DNA from: Paraburkholderia sp. PREW-6R
GTDB taxonomy: Bacteria; Pseudomonadota; Gammaproteobacteria; Burkholderiales; Burkholderiaceae
Direction: 5' to 3'
Assembly: GCF_039621805.1 (NCBI RefSeq)
Contig: NZ_CP155073.1
Location: 744,001 to 808,000, forward strand
DNA: 64,000 nucleotides
The notes beneath the pieces are model-generated. The model worked only from the letters and a program-made list of their open reading frames with translations, did not search any database and was not told the DNA's origin. The number at the start of each line of letters is the position of its first letter. Positions within the stretch are counted from its first letter, which is position 1. Shown here in pieces: positions 34,742 to 44,293 of this stretch. A program made the position numbers and the translations under genes.

Positions 34742-36691
34742 ATGTTGTCCCCCATCGCTCGCGCGGCGCTTGTCGCCTTCGCGGGTCTGCCGTATGCCGT
34801 GCATGCTCAGGCTGCCGCTTCTTCTTCCACTTCGTCTTCTTCTTCTGCTCTCGCCGCGGGTGAAGCCAGCAGCGCCAGTGACGCCGGCGGCGCGAGCACC
34901 GCAGACTCTGCTTCCGCCGATTCATCCGCCACGCTGCTGTCGCCGGTGGTGGTGACGGCGGCTCGCTCGCCGCAAGCACTTGCCGATACGATTGCGCAGA
35001 CCACGCTGTTCGATCGGCAGGATATCGCCGATACCACCGCAACCGATCTTCCCGGCTTGCTGCAGCTCGCGCCGGGCGCGCAAATCTCTCGCACAGGCGC
35101 ACCGGGTTCGACGGCAAGCCTCTCCCTGCGCGGTGCGTCGTCCACGCAGTCGCTCGTGCTGATCGACGGCGTGCGGGTCGACTCGGTGAGCCTCGGTGCG
35201 TCGCAGATCGCGTTGATTCCGCTCGATCAGGTCGACCACGTCGAAGTGGTGAACGGCAACGTATCCGCGTTGTACGGCTCCGGCGCGATAGGCGGCGTCG
35301 TGCAGGTGTTCACGAAGGACGGCGGAGATCACCCGCCGCGCTTCAATTTTTCCGTCGGCTACGGCAGCTATCACACGCAGACGCAGCAGGCCGGGGTGAA
35401 CGGCGCGCTCGATAAGGACGGCAATACGACCTTCAGCCTGTCACTGGCGCGCTCGAAGGACGACGGCTTCTCGTCGATCGATCCGCGCGAAGCGCCCGGC
35501 GCGAATCCGAACGCGAACGGCTATCTGAACGAGAGCATCTCGGCCTCGCTGCGGCACAGGTTCGACGCGAAGTGGGACGCGGGCATCACGTATTTCCAGT
35601 CCAACGGTAACGACAGCTACGACAACGCGTACGGAGCGCCCACCGATCTGAACAACCTGTACAGCAAAGTGCGGCAGATGTCGGTGTTTGCGAACGGCAA
35701 GCTGACAGACTGGTGGACCACGCACTTCATCGTCTCCGAGGGCGACGACCGCAGCGTGTCAGATACGAATGGTCTCTATAACGGCCGCTTCGACACGGAC
35801 AACCGGCAGTACACCTGGCAGAACGATTTTGCGCTGGCCGCGCAGCAGAAACTGCAGGCCGGCTACGAGCATCTCGATCAGAGTCTGGATTCGGATACGT
35901 TCGCAGCGCCGAACCGTCACGTGGATTCGGGCTTCGTCGGCTACTCGGGACGCTTTGGCCGCAACCAGATCCAGGCGAACGTGCGGCGCGACCAGTATTC
36001 CGATTTTGGTGGGGCGAACAGTTACTATCTCGGCTACGGCTTCGACATCACGAACCAGTGGAAGGCAACCGCAAGCTATTCCGATGCGTTTCGCGCGCCG
36101 AGCTTCGACGATCTGTACTATCCGTACAGTGGCAATCCGTCGATTCAACCGGAACGCAGCCATTCGATCGAAGCGGCGCTGCAGTATGCGTCGAATGCGT
36201 TGGGCGTGATGCGCTTGAGCGCGTTCCAGACGCGCTACTCGAATCTGATCGACTACCCGCAGGTTTCGCCCGGTGTTTATCTGGCCGAGAACGTCGGCCA
36301 TGCGAAGGTGCAGGGACTCGAAGGATCGTGGAGCGGACACGTCGGCAAGACGGACGTGCGTGCTTCTTTTACGATGCAAAACCCCGTCGACCTCGATAAC
36401 GACATCGACCTTGTGCGGCGTGCGCGGCGCTTCGGATCGCTCGCGCTGAATCGCAGCATCGCGGGGTGGCGGGTCGGCGGCGAGTGGATCGTGAGCGGCC
36501 CGAGCAACGACAGCAGCGGCAAGCTCGGCGGCTATAACGTAGTGAATCTGTCCGCGCGCTACAACATCACGAAGGCGTGGTACGTGGCGGCGCAAATCCA
36601 GAATCTGTTGAACAAGGACTATGAGACGGCCTACTCGTATCACTCGCCGAAGCGCGGTGCGTATGTCACGGTTGGCTGGCAACAGCAGTGA
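34742..36691 (+). CDS. btuB: TonB-dependent vitamin B12 receptor BtuB
   Basis: 649-residue outer membrane receptor. Start placed at ATG 34742, giving signal peptide MLSPIARAALVAFAGLPYAV (cleavage near V-H-A-Q); the frame runs open through the riboswitch but that part is not protein. An unusual Ser/Ala-rich linker (about 23-64) precedes the TonB box S-P-V-V-V-T-A at about 66. The plug domain follows with LPGLLQLAPGAQISRTGAPG, GAIGGVVQVFTKDG, then a 22-strand type barrel ending in TVGWQQQ. The riboswitch and the following btuCD, cobTSC genes make the substrate almost certain. Confidence 0.92.
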   Translation: MLSPIARAALVAFAGLPYAVHAQAAASSSTSSSSSALAAGEASSASDAGGASTADSASADSSATLLSPVVVTAARSPQALADTIAQTTLFDRQDIADTTATDLPGLLQLAPGAQISRTGAPGSTASLSLRGASSTQSLVLIDGVRVDSVSLGASQIALIPLDQVDHVEVVNGNVSALYGSGAIGGVVQVFTKDGGDHPPRFNFSVGYGSYHTQTQQAGVNGALDKDGNTTFSLSLARSKDDGFSSIDPREAPGANPNANGYLNESISASLRHRFDAKWDAGITYFQSNGNDSYDNAYGAPTDLNNLYSKVRQMSVFANGKLTDWWTTHFIVSEGDDRSVSDTNGLYNGRFDTDNRQYTWQNDFALAAQQKLQAGYEHLDQSLDSDTFAAPNRHVDSGFVGYSGRFGRNQIQANVRRDQYSDFGGANSYYLGYGFDITNQWKATASYSDAFRAPSFDDLYYPYSGNPSIQPERSHSIEAALQYASNALGVMRLSAFQTRYSNLIDYPQVSPGVYLAENVGHAKVQGLEGSWSGHVGKTDVRASFTMQNPVDLDNDIDLVRRARRFGSLALNRSIAGWRVGGEWIVSGPSNDSSGKLGGYNVVNLSARYNITKAWYVAAQIQNLLNKDYETAYSYHSPKRGAYVTVGWQQQ

Positions 36692-36718
36692 CGGGGGCGC
36701 CGCGCCGGGGCTGCGCGA

Positions 36719-37810
36719 ATGAACCGGCGCCCAGGCCCGATGCCCGCCGGGCGACTCACACGCCCGGCCGGCACCGCGCGTCCGGCGCCGTTGCGCGTGA
36801 TGACCGCACGGCGCGCCGCAACGATCTGGCTCGCGTTGGCGTTGGTCGCGCTCGTCGTGCTGGTGGCGTCGCTCGCGCTCGGCAGTGTGCCGCTCGCGCC
36901 GTCGCATGTATTCGCGGCGCTGATGCCGTCCTCCGCGTCGCCTGGCAGCGCGAACGATCTCGCCGTGGAAATCGTCCGCACGCTGCGACTGCCTCGCGCC
37001 ATCGCCGGCTTTGCATGCGGTGCGCTGCTGGCTCTCGCCGGCGCGTTGCTTCAGGTGCTGCTGCGCAATCCGCTTGCTGAGCCCTATGTACTGGGCGTCT
37101 CGGGCGGCGCGGCGACCTTCGCGCTCGTCGCGATGATCGCGGGCAGCACGTGGTGGATCGTCGACGCCAGCGCGTTCTGCGGCGCTTTCGTGTCGATCCT
37201 GCTCGTCCTCGGTCTGGCGCGCCGCGAGTTGTGGCGAGGTGAACCGCAGGACGCGTCGCCACGTTTGCTGCTCACCGGCGCGGTGGTCGCAGCCGGTTGG
37301 GGGGCGCTCATCACGTTGCTGCTCAACCTCGCACCCGATAACCGTCTGCGCGGCATGCTCTTCTGGCTGACCGGCGACCTCAATGGCGGCGCCATGCCGT
37401 GGACAGCGCTCGTCGCGCTCGTCGTCGTGCTGATCGTGATCGTCCCCGCTGCGCCGCGGCTGAACGTGCTGCTGCGCGGCGACGCCGCCGCGCAGGCGCT
37501 AGGTGTCGCGGTCACGCCGTTGCGCCTGCGCGTGTATCTGGTTGCGTCGCTCGCGGCTGCCGCCGCCGTGACGACGGCGGGCACCATCGGCTTTGTCGGG
37601 TTGGTGGTGCCGCACATGCTGCGGCTTGCGTTCGGCAACGATCAACGCATGCTGCTGCCCGCCGCGGCGCTAGGCGGCGGCGTTGCGGTGATGGGCGCCG
37701 ATCTGCTCGCACGCACCGTCGTCGCACCGGCGCAATTGCCGGTTGGCGTGATCACGTCGATCATCGGCGTGCCGGTATTTCTCTGGATGCTGCTGCGCAC
37801 CCGCCGATGA
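36719..37810 (+). CDS. btuC: cobalamin ABC transporter permease BtuC (FecCD family)
   Basis: 363-residue inner-membrane permease of the FecCD/BtuC family with about ten spans. Landmarks are LRLPRAIAGFACGALLALAG, LQVLLRNPLAEPYVLGVSGG (the conserved family loop), LLTGAVVAAGWGALITLLL and the cytosolic coupling stretch GFVGLVVPHMLRLAFGNDQR. The N-terminal 28 residues are Arg/Pro-rich, and an inner Met at residue 28 (MTARRAATIW) could be the real start. It begins 27 bases after btuB and its stop overlaps the ATPase start (ATGA). Confidence 0.9.
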   Translation: MNRRPGPMPAGRLTRPAGTARPAPLRVMTARRAATIWLALALVALVVLVASLALGSVPLAPSHVFAALMPSSASPGSANDLAVEIVRTLRLPRAIAGFACGALLALAGALLQVLLRNPLAEPYVLGVSGGAATFALVAMIAGSTWWIVDASAFCGAFVSILLVLGLARRELWRGEPQDASPRLLLTGAVVAAGWGALITLLLNLAPDNRLRGMLFWLTGDLNGGAMPWTALVALVVVLIVIVPAAPRLNVLLRGDAAAQALGVAVTPLRLRVYLVASLAAAAAVTTAGTIGFVGLVVPHMLRLAFGNDQRMLLPAAALGGGVAVMGADLLARTVVAPAQLPVGVITSIIGVPVFLWMLLRTRR

Positions 37811-38673
37811 TCGACGCTCCTCACATCAAGAGTGGACAAAGCGGCAATGGCGCGAGTCATGCCGCGCTCAGCGCGCAACGTCTAACGCTGCAAGCAGGCG
37901 AGCGGATGCTGCTCGACACGTTCACACATACCTTTCACACAGGTGAAATCTGGTGCGTCGCGGGGCCGAACGGCGCGGGCAAGACGACGCTGCTGTCCAC
38001 GCTCGCGGGTTTGCGGGCGCCGTCGGCGGGGCAGGTCGAACTGGACGGCGTGCGCGTCGGCGACTGGCAAGCGTTGCCGCTGGCCCAGCGCCGCGCGTTG
38101 ATGCCGCAAAGCACGCCCGATGCGTTCAGCGCCAGCGTGCTCGACATCGTGCTGCTGAACCGCTTTCCGCATCTGGGCGGCTGGGGCTGGGAACGCGAGG
38201 CTGACCGTGAGACTGCGTATGCCGCGCTGGACCTGCTGGGGCTTGCGCCGTTGGCCGCGCGTGACGTGCTGTCGCTCTCGGGCGGCGAGCGTCAACGCGT
38301 GGCGCTCGCGGCCGTGCTGTGCCAGCAGGCGCCGTTGCTGCTGCTCGATGAACCGCTGTCGCACCTGGACCTGCACCATCAGATCGGCTGCCTCGACGCG
38401 CTGCACGCGTGGGTCCGCGAACCGGGGCGCACCGTGCTGTTCTCGTGCCATGACCTGAATCTGGCGCGGCGCTTCGCCACGCATGCGCTCCTGCTCGACG
38501 GCCAGGGCCACGCGTTCGCCGGCGCCGTGCGCGACGTGTTGACGCCCGAGCTGACGAGCCGCACATTCGGCTATCCGATGGTGCTGATTCGCGACGGCGC
38601 GCACGAAGCGCTGATTCCCGCGCTGCGTCCCAATCATGAATCGGCTTCCAGTTATGATTTTCCGGCCGGCTGA
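37807..38673 (+). CDS. btuD: cobalamin ABC transporter ATP-binding protein BtuD
   Basis: 288-residue ATPase partner of BtuC. Walker A is G-P-N-G-A-G-K-T-T at 53-61, the signature is L-S-G-G-E-R-Q-R, and Walker B is LLLLDEPLSHLD, followed by the switch His in VLFSCHDLNLA. The start is set at the ATGA overlap with btuC; the same frame is open upstream but lies within btuC. BtuF, the periplasmic binding protein, is encoded 2.5 kb downstream on the other strand. Confidence 0.92.
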   Translation: MIDAPHIKSGQSGNGASHAALSAQRLTLQAGERMLLDTFTHTFHTGEIWCVAGPNGAGKTTLLSTLAGLRAPSAGQVELDGVRVGDWQALPLAQRRALMPQSTPDAFSASVLDIVLLNRFPHLGGWGWEREADRETAYAALDLLGLAPLAARDVLSLSGGERQRVALAAVLCQQAPLLLLDEPLSHLDLHHQIGCLDALHAWVREPGRTVLFSCHDLNLARRFATHALLLDGQGHAFAGAVRDVLTPELTSRTFGYPMVLIRDGAHEALIPALRPNHESASSYDFPAG

Positions 38674-38710
38674 CCGGTCGACCGAAACAACTCTCTCTTC
38701 CCAAACGCTT

Positions 38711-39772
38711 ATGACCGTCACGTCACGTCTGCCCGGATTACCCGAAGTCGAACCGCTCGATCAAACGTTGCGCGCAGACCTGCAACACATCATCGACACC
38801 AAGACCAAGCCGCCTGGCAGTCTGGGCCGGCTCGAAACGCTGGCGCGGCAGATGGGCCTGATCCAGCGCAGCACGCATCCTGCGGTGACGCGTCCGGCGA
38901 TGATCGTTTTCGCCGGCGACCACGGCGTCGCGGCCGAAGGCGTGAGTCCTTACCCGCAGGCCGTGACTGCGCAAATGGTCGCCAATTTTCTGGCGGGCGG
39001 CGCGGCGATCAATGCGTTGAGCCGTGTGTCGGGCATGGAGCTCGAAGTGGTGAACGCTGGAATGGCAACCCCGCTACCGTCGACGGAAGGACTCGTGGAC
39101 ATTCCGGTCGCGTCCGGTACACGCAATTTCGCGCACGAACCGGCGATGACGCGCGAGCAGGCGCTCGCCGCGATGCAGGCCGGCGCGGCACGCGTAGAGC
39201 ATCACGCGGCGCTCGGCACCAACGTGATCGGCTTTGGCGAAATGGGGATTGCAAATACGTCGGCGGCGGCGTGTGTGATGAGCCGCCTGTGCAACGTGCC
39301 GATCGACGAATGCGTCGGCCGTGGCACCGGGCTCGACGACGAGGGACTGGCAAGAAAGCGCAACGTGCTGGCGTCGGCGCTTGCGCGGCATGCCGTGTCG
39401 TCGGACTCGCTGGATGTGCTCGCCACGTTCGGCGGCTTCGAGATCGCGATGATGGCCGGCGCGTATCTCGCCGCCGCCCACGCGCGCATGACCATTCTCG
39501 TCGACGGTTTCATCGCCACATCGGCGCTGCTGATCGCCGACGCGCTTGCGCCGGATGTGCGCGAGTACTGTGTGTTTGCGCATGCGTCGAACGAGGCGGG
39601 ACACCGCCGCATGCTCGACCATTTCGGCGCGACTCCGCTATTGGCGCTCGACATGCGGCTCGGCGAAGGCACCGGCGCCGCGTTGGCCGTGCCGCTGCTG
39701 CGCGCGGCCGCGGCGTTCGTCAATGAGATGGCGAGCTTCGAGTCGGCCGGCGTCGCGAATCGGGAATCCTGA
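38711..39772 (+). CDS. cobT: nicotinate-nucleotide:dimethylbenzimidazole phosphoribosyltransferase CobT
   Basis: 353-residue enzyme activating the lower ligand base of B12 to its riboside phosphate (CobU in the Pseudomonas naming). Family sequence: KPPGSLGRLETLARQMGLIQ near 37-56, VFAGDHGVAAEGVSPYPQAV, GFGEMGIANTSAAACVMSRL and LGEGTGAALAVPLLRAAAAF at the C-terminus. Start placed at ATG 38711 (MTVTSRLPGLPEVEP); 25 more residues of open frame upstream overlap the btuD gene. It is 37 bases after btuD and 48 before cobS. Confidence 0.94.
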   Translation: MTVTSRLPGLPEVEPLDQTLRADLQHIIDTKTKPPGSLGRLETLARQMGLIQRSTHPAVTRPAMIVFAGDHGVAAEGVSPYPQAVTAQMVANFLAGGAAINALSRVSGMELEVVNAGMATPLPSTEGLVDIPVASGTRNFAHEPAMTREQALAAMQAGAARVEHHAALGTNVIGFGEMGIANTSAAACVMSRLCNVPIDECVGRGTGLDDEGLARKRNVLASALARHAVSSDSLDVLATFGGFEIAMMAGAYLAAAHARMTILVDGFIATSALLIADALAPDVREYCVFAHASNEAGHRRMLDHFGATPLLALDMRLGEGTGAALAVPLLRAAAAFVNEMASFESAGVANRES

Positions 39773-39820
39773 CATGCCGATGAACCTGCTTTCCGATTCC
39801 CCGTTGCAGGCCGCTCATCC

Positions 39821-40597
39821 ATGAATCCGCTCGCGGAGCTGCGTTACTTCTTCACCGCGCTCGGTTATTTCACACGGGTGCCCGTGCCGGGATGGGTGGG
39901 ATTTCAGCCGCATTATCTGAATGCAGCGGCGCGCTATTTTCCGCTCGTCGGCGTATTGATCGGTGCATTGAGCGCGCTCGTCTATCTTGGTGCGCTGCAT
40001 GTCTTTCCGGCGAGCGTGGCGGTGCTGCTGTCAATGGCGACGTCGTTGCTGGTTACCGGCGCGTTTCACGAAGACGGTCTCGCCGATTGCGTCGATGCGT
40101 TCGGTGGCGCCTATACGCAGGAGGATGCGCTGCGGATCATGCGTGATTCACGCATCGGCGCTTTCGGCGCTATCGCGCTGATCGTTGCACTGGCGTTGAA
40201 ATGGCAGACGCTGACCGCATTGCCGCCGATGCGCGCCGCCGCCTTGATGGTCGCGGCGCACGCAGCGAGCCGTGCGGTCGCGATCAGCTATCTGGTCACG
40301 CTCGATTATGTCCGCGCGGAAGGAAAGGCCAAACCGGTTGCGCGGCGTTTGAGTGTTCTCGCGTGGCTCATTGCCGCCTTGTCCGGTCTGCCGTGGCTGT
40401 TCTGGCCTGACGGATTCGGCGCGCCGGCGTGGCGCTTCGGCGGTGCAATGCTTGCTGTCCTGCTCGTGCTGCGTGTCGCGATGGGCCGCTATTTTGTCAG
40501 ACGCATTGGCGGTTATACGGGAGACTGTCTCGGCTTCGCGCAGCAGATTTTCGAAACGGCCATCTATCTGGTGGGGCTTGCATGGATATCGTATTGA
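39821..40597 (+). CDS. cobS: cobalamin synthase CobS (adenosylcobinamide-GDP ribazoletransferase)
   Basis: 258-residue polytopic membrane enzyme joining adenosylcobinamide-GDP to alpha-ribazole. The family motif G-A-F-H-E-D-G-L-A-D-C-V-D-A-F-G-G is complete near residues 80-96, and R-I-G-G-Y-T-G-D-C-L-G-F lies near the C-terminus. About six membrane spans. Its last 16 bases overlap the start of the phosphatase gene cobC, implying coupled translation. Confidence 0.95.
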   Translation: MNPLAELRYFFTALGYFTRVPVPGWVGFQPHYLNAAARYFPLVGVLIGALSALVYLGALHVFPASVAVLLSMATSLLVTGAFHEDGLADCVDAFGGAYTQEDALRIMRDSRIGAFGAIALIVALALKWQTLTALPPMRAAALMVAAHAASRAVAISYLVTLDYVRAEGKAKPVARRLSVLAWLIAALSGLPWLFWPDGFGAPAWRFGGAMLAVLLVLRVAMGRYFVRRIGGYTGDCLGFAQQIFETAIYLVGLAWISY

Positions 40598-41172
40598 TTC
40601 GTCATCCGGCCGTCGCGCTCGATGCGGGCGTGTGCTATGGCCACAGTGATGTCGCACTTGCAGAGGATGCCGAAATATCGTCGACGACACTTGCGTTGAG
40701 GCTCGCGACCCTGCAGATACCCGCGCCGCGCGTGGTGCTGTCGAGTCCGCTGAAGCGCTGTTCGGCGCTGGCTTCCGAGTTGGCGGCCGATTTTGGCTGC
40801 GCGCTCAGCCACGACGATTGTCTGAAGGAAATGAACTTCGGCGATTGGGAAGCGCAGCGCTGGGATGCAATCGACCGCGAGTTGCTCGACGACTGGGCGT
40901 CGAATTTCGAACACGCGCGCGCACACGGCGGTGAAAGCGTCGCGCAATTCGCCGCGCGCGTCAGGGTGTGGCTCGACGCGTTCGTGCAGACACGCGAGTT
41001 GTCGCCGGCTTATGTGGTCACGCACGCGGGAGTGATGCGGGTGATTGCGTCGCTGGTGCTGGAGGTGCCGCTGGAGCGCTGTCTGCGCTGGTCGCTGGAA
41101 ACGGGATGCGTGGTCTGGCTGCGTCGGGACGACGCGACGCAGCAGTGGTCGCTGGTCAGGTGGAACGCATGA
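40582..41172 (+). CDS. cobC: alpha-ribazole phosphatase CobC-like histidine phosphatase
   Basis: 196-residue histidine phosphatase of the phosphoglycerate mutase superfamily. The catalytic Arg-His is at 7-8 (M-D-I-V-L-I-R-H-P), the second phosphate-pocket Arg is in S-S-P-L-K-R-C, and the second catalytic His is in V-V-T-H-A-G-V. The sequence MNFGDWEAQRWDAI is the usual CobC middle. The ATG lies inside the end of cobS, and the genomic position makes alpha-ribazole-phosphate (or cobalamin-phosphate) the likely substrate. Note that in Pseudomonas naming cobC means a different enzyme. Confidence 0.88.
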   Translation: MDIVLIRHPAVALDAGVCYGHSDVALAEDAEISSTTLALRLATLQIPAPRVVLSSPLKRCSALASELAADFGCALSHDDCLKEMNFGDWEAQRWDAIDRELLDDWASNFEHARAHGGESVAQFAARVRVWLDAFVQTRELSPAYVVTHAGVMRVIASLVLEVPLERCLRWSLETGCVVWLRRDDATQQWSLVRWNA

Positions 41173-41225
41173 GTGCCGCAGAAAGCGCGGCGGCCGGCGC
41201 GATGGGCTGATCGCGCCACGCATGC

Positions 41226-42173
41226 CTAGTCGCGCGTCTTCTGCCTTGTGCGCGCCACTTCCAGATCCTCACACAACGCTTTCGCACCCTGCGCGATCCG
41301 CGGCGCGGGGCGATTGATCAGATCGCCGTCGATTGCAAAGAGGTTGTTCTCGGCTACCGCTTTCAAACCCGGCCACGCACGCCACGTGCCGAGTTGCGGC
41401 AAGCTCGTGTCGGGCTTCGTGGCACCCGGGGCGGCGGTCACGATCACCTCGGGATTGGCGGCGAGCACCGCTTCGGTCGAAACCGTGGGTACCAGCGGTT
41501 TCAGTCCGGCGAACACATTGCGGCCGCCGCACAGCGCGATCACGTCGCTGATCATGTGCTCGCCGTTCAGTGTCATGAGCGGCCGATCCCATACCTGATA
41601 GAACACGCTCACCGGCGGCCGGCTTGCATAGCTTGCGCGCAGTTGCGCGATGTCCCGCCGGAAGGACGCAGCAGCGGCGTCGGCGATCTGCGAGGTGCCA
41701 AGGAGTTCGCCGAGTTTCGTCAACGACACGGCGACGTCGTCGAGACGATGCGGCTCGCTGAAATAAAGCGGCACATGCAGCTCGCGCAGACGTTCCAGCT
41801 CACGTTGCGCATTGCCATGCCGCCACACCACGATCAGATCCGGTTTCAGCGCCACGATCCGTTCGAGGTCGAGCGCCTTGTTATCGCCGACGCGCGGCAA
41901 CTGTTGCGCCGCAGGCGGGTAGTCGCTATACGACACCGCGCCGACGATTTTCGTACCGCCACCCGCCGCGTAGAGCAGTTCGGTCACGTGCGGCGCGAGG
42001 CTGATCACGCGCTGTGCCGGTGCGGCAAGCGTTACGGCCGCGCCGGTGTCGTCGGTGACGGTGATGGCGGCGCACGCGGGCAGCGAGATGGCGAAAAGCG
42101 TGGCGGCACTCAGGGCGCTCCACAGGTGCGAGCTCGAGCGGGCGAACGGGAAGCGGGACGTCGGTCGGATCAT
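41226..42173 (-). CDS. btuF: cobalamin-binding periplasmic protein BtuF
   Basis: 315-residue TroA-fold binding protein. The signal sequence lies within the first 36 residues (SALSAATLFAISLPACAAIT). It could be Sec-cleaved at A-C-A-A; a cysteine near the cut site (P-A-C-A-A) leaves a weak chance of a lipoprotein. Mature landmarks are APAQRVISLAPHVTELLYAA, AVSYSDYPPAAQQLPRVGDN and LERIVALKPDLIVVWRHGNA, all BtuF-like. It is last in the minus-strand run cobU-cbiB-cobD-btuF and converges on cobC. Confidence 0.92.
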   Translation of the reverse strand: MIRPTSRFPFARSSSHLWSALSAATLFAISLPACAAITVTDDTGAAVTLAAPAQRVISLAPHVTELLYAAGGGTKIVGAVSYSDYPPAAQQLPRVGDNKALDLERIVALKPDLIVVWRHGNAQRELERLRELHVPLYFSEPHRLDDVAVSLTKLGELLGTSQIADAAAASFRRDIAQLRASYASRPPVSVFYQVWDRPLMTLNGEHMISDVIALCGGRNVFAGLKPLVPTVSTEAVLAANPEVIVTAAPGATKPDTSLPQLGTWRAWPGLKAVAENNLFAIDGDLINRPAPRIAQGAKALCEDLEVARTRQKTRD

Positions 42174-42239
42174 CGTGTCATCGTGTGAATGCGCTGGCGT
42201 GGATGGGACCGCCGGATAGAGAGGGTGGAGGGCGTCGCT

Positions 42240-43349
42240 TCAGAATGAATTCGCGGGCGCGTCCATGTCGCGAACCGCGTCACGCAGACTGTCCTCGAAG
42301 CGTGTCCATTCGTGAGCATTCGCCGGCAGGCCAAAGCGCACACTGCCCGACGGTTCGAAGAGGCGCGTCCAGATACCGCGACGCGCCAATGCGTGATGCA
42401 AAGCAGCGGCGCGCGCGTCGGCGGTCCACGCGAAAAGCGGCGTGCCGCGCGTGGCGAAACCGTGCGCGCCGAGCAACGCCACCAGCCGCGCGCTTTCGGC
42501 GTCGAGTCGCACGCGCATGTCGCGTTGCCACGCTTCGTCTGCAAACGCGGCTTTGACCGCGTGGCGCGCGGGACCGCTGACCGTCCATGCGCCGAGTGCG
42601 CCGCGCAGCGCAGACAGCGTGGCCGGCGTGGCGAGCACGAAGCCAGAACGCACACCCGCGAGGCCGAAGAATTTGCCCGGCGAGCGCAGCACGATCAAGC
42701 CGTCACGATGTGTGTGCGCAGCGAGCGATCCGGACGCCGACGGCATCGCATCGGCGAACGCTTCGTCGACGATCAGCGTGCCGCCTCGCGCGCTCAATTG
42801 CGCATGCCAGTGCAACAGCGTGGCAGCGTCCTGTCGCTCGGCGGTCGGGTTGTTCGGGTTGACGACAACCCCATGCGTCAGCGACTCGGGCAGCGCGTGC
42901 GACGACATATCGAGCGATGCAACCTCGTGACCGGCGCGCTCGAACGCCGGCGCATATTCGCCGTAAGTCAGCGTCGCGATTCCCACCCGCGCGCGCGGCA
43001 GGCATGCCGGCAACGCGCGAATCGCCGCCTGGCTGCCCGCGACCGGCAGCACGTGCGCGGCGTCCGGCGCGCCGTAATAGCGCGCGGCGCAGGCGGCAAA
43101 ACCGTCGCCTTCGTCGGGCAGGCGGCGCCAGACATCGGCGGGAACGGGAGGAACCGGATAGCCGTGCGGATTGATGCCGGTCGACAGGTCGAGCCATTGC
43201 TCGTACGGAATGCGGTAAAGCTGCGCCGCTTCGTGCAGATTGCCGCCGTGCCTGATGGCGGCGCCGACCGGGGCCGCGATGGTCAGCGCGGCGGCCGCTT
43301 CGCTCGTGCCGGCGCCGCACGTAAAACCAGGCGAATGGGAATCAGCCAT
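42240..43349 (-). CDS. cobD: threonine-phosphate decarboxylase CobD (aminotransferase fold)
   Basis: 369-residue PLP enzyme making aminopropanol phosphate for the nucleotide loop. PLP lysine is Lys226 in R-S-P-G-K-F-F-G-L-A-G-V-R; the Asn of V-V-N-P-N-N-P-T and Asp of IVDEAFAD are conserved fold-type I residues. It starts LSTGINPHGYPVPPVPADVW after a roughly 50-residue head. Start at ATG 43349, just after the cbiB stop; 91 codons of open frame upstream lie in cbiB. In Pseudomonas naming this is cobC. No threonine kinase (PduX) is visible in the window. Confidence 0.92.
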   Translation of the reverse strand: MADSHSPGFTCGAGTSEAAAALTIAAPVGAAIRHGGNLHEAAQLYRIPYEQWLDLSTGINPHGYPVPPVPADVWRRLPDEGDGFAACAARYYGAPDAAHVLPVAGSQAAIRALPACLPRARVGIATLTYGEYAPAFERAGHEVASLDMSSHALPESLTHGVVVNPNNPTAERQDAATLLHWHAQLSARGGTLIVDEAFADAMPSASGSLAAHTHRDGLIVLRSPGKFFGLAGVRSGFVLATPATLSALRGALGAWTVSGPARHAVKAAFADEAWQRDMRVRLDAESARLVALLGAHGFATRGTPLFAWTADARAAALHHALARRGIWTRLFEPSGSVRFGLPANAHEWTRFEDSLRDAVRDMDAPANSF

Positions 43350-43354
43350 GACGA

Positions 43355-44293
43355 TCAGCGCGCAAAGGGCACGCTCAGCAACGCCAGCACGATCAGCAGG
43401 GCCAGCCACAAAATGACGGTGCGCTCGACGAGCGTCAGCGCGGCCGTGACATGGCTGGCCCTGGCGGGATGGCCGAAGCCGAGGGTGGGCCGGTATTCGA
43501 CCGAGCCGTGATAGACCGCCGGGCCGCCGATCAGCACGTTCAGGCTGCCCGCGCCGGACGCCATGACCGGTCCGGCGTTCGGACTGTCCCAGCGCGGCGC
43601 CTGCTCGCGCCAGCAGCGCCACGCAGTGCGCGTGTCGCCGAGCAGCGCATAGCTCGCGGCGGTAAGGCGTGCGGGAATCCAGTTCAGCACGTCGTCAAAG
43701 CGCGCAGCCGCCCAGCCGAAACGCAGATAGCGCGGCGTGCGATAACCCCACATTGCGTCGAGCGTATTGGCGAGACGGAAGCCGAGCGCGCCAGGACCGC
43801 CCGCGATCGCAAACCAGAACAGCGCGCCGAATACGGCGTCGTTGCCGTTTTCGAGCGCCGATTCGACGGCCGCGCGCGACAGTGCGGCTTCGTCGGCATT
43901 CGCGGTTTCGCGCGAGACGATCCGCGCCGTCAGCATTCGCGCCTGGTCGAGATCGTGTTGCGCCAGCGCCTCGGCAATCGGCGCGATGTGATCGCGCAGA
44001 CTGCGCGCCCCGAGCGCGAACCAGAGCAACAGAACGTGCACCATGCAGGCCGTGAAAAACGGCAGCACGGCGACGAGCGCCCACGCGACCAGCACCGGGG
44101 GCAGCACCGCGATCGTCCACGCGAGCATGCCTTTGAGCCTGAGACGCCGGCCCGTGTTGTAGCGTTTTTCGACGCGCATCGCCCATTTGCCGAAAGCGAC
44201 CAGCGGATGCGCGACACGCGGCTCGCCAAACCAGCGGTCGACCACGACGCCCGCGGTCGCCAGCGTGACGGTAAGCGGCAGCGACAGCATCAT
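43355..44293 (-). CDS. cbiB: adenosylcobinamide-phosphate synthase CbiB
   Basis: 312-residue membrane enzyme joining aminopropanol phosphate to adenosylcobyric acid (called CobD in Pseudomonas). Family sequence: VDRWFGEPRVAHPLVAFGKW near the N-terminus, IVSRETANADEAALSRAAVE, ALENGNDAVFGALFWFAIAG, and DRxxN-like FDDVLNWIPARLTA. Four to five spans. Its ATG overlaps the cobU stop by the ATGA arrangement, and cobD follows five bases after its stop. A second Met directly after the first is an equally possible start. Confidence 0.94.
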   Translation of the reverse strand: MMLSLPLTVTLATAGVVVDRWFGEPRVAHPLVAFGKWAMRVEKRYNTGRRLRLKGMLAWTIAVLPPVLVAWALVAVLPFFTACMVHVLLLWFALGARSLRDHIAPIAEALAQHDLDQARMLTARIVSRETANADEAALSRAAVESALENGNDAVFGALFWFAIAGGPGALGFRLANTLDAMWGYRTPRYLRFGWAAARFDDVLNWIPARLTAASYALLGDTRTAWRCWREQAPRWDSPNAGPVMASGAGSLNVLIGGPAVYHGSVEYRPTLGFGHPARASHVTAALTLVERTVILWLALLIVLALLSVPFAR

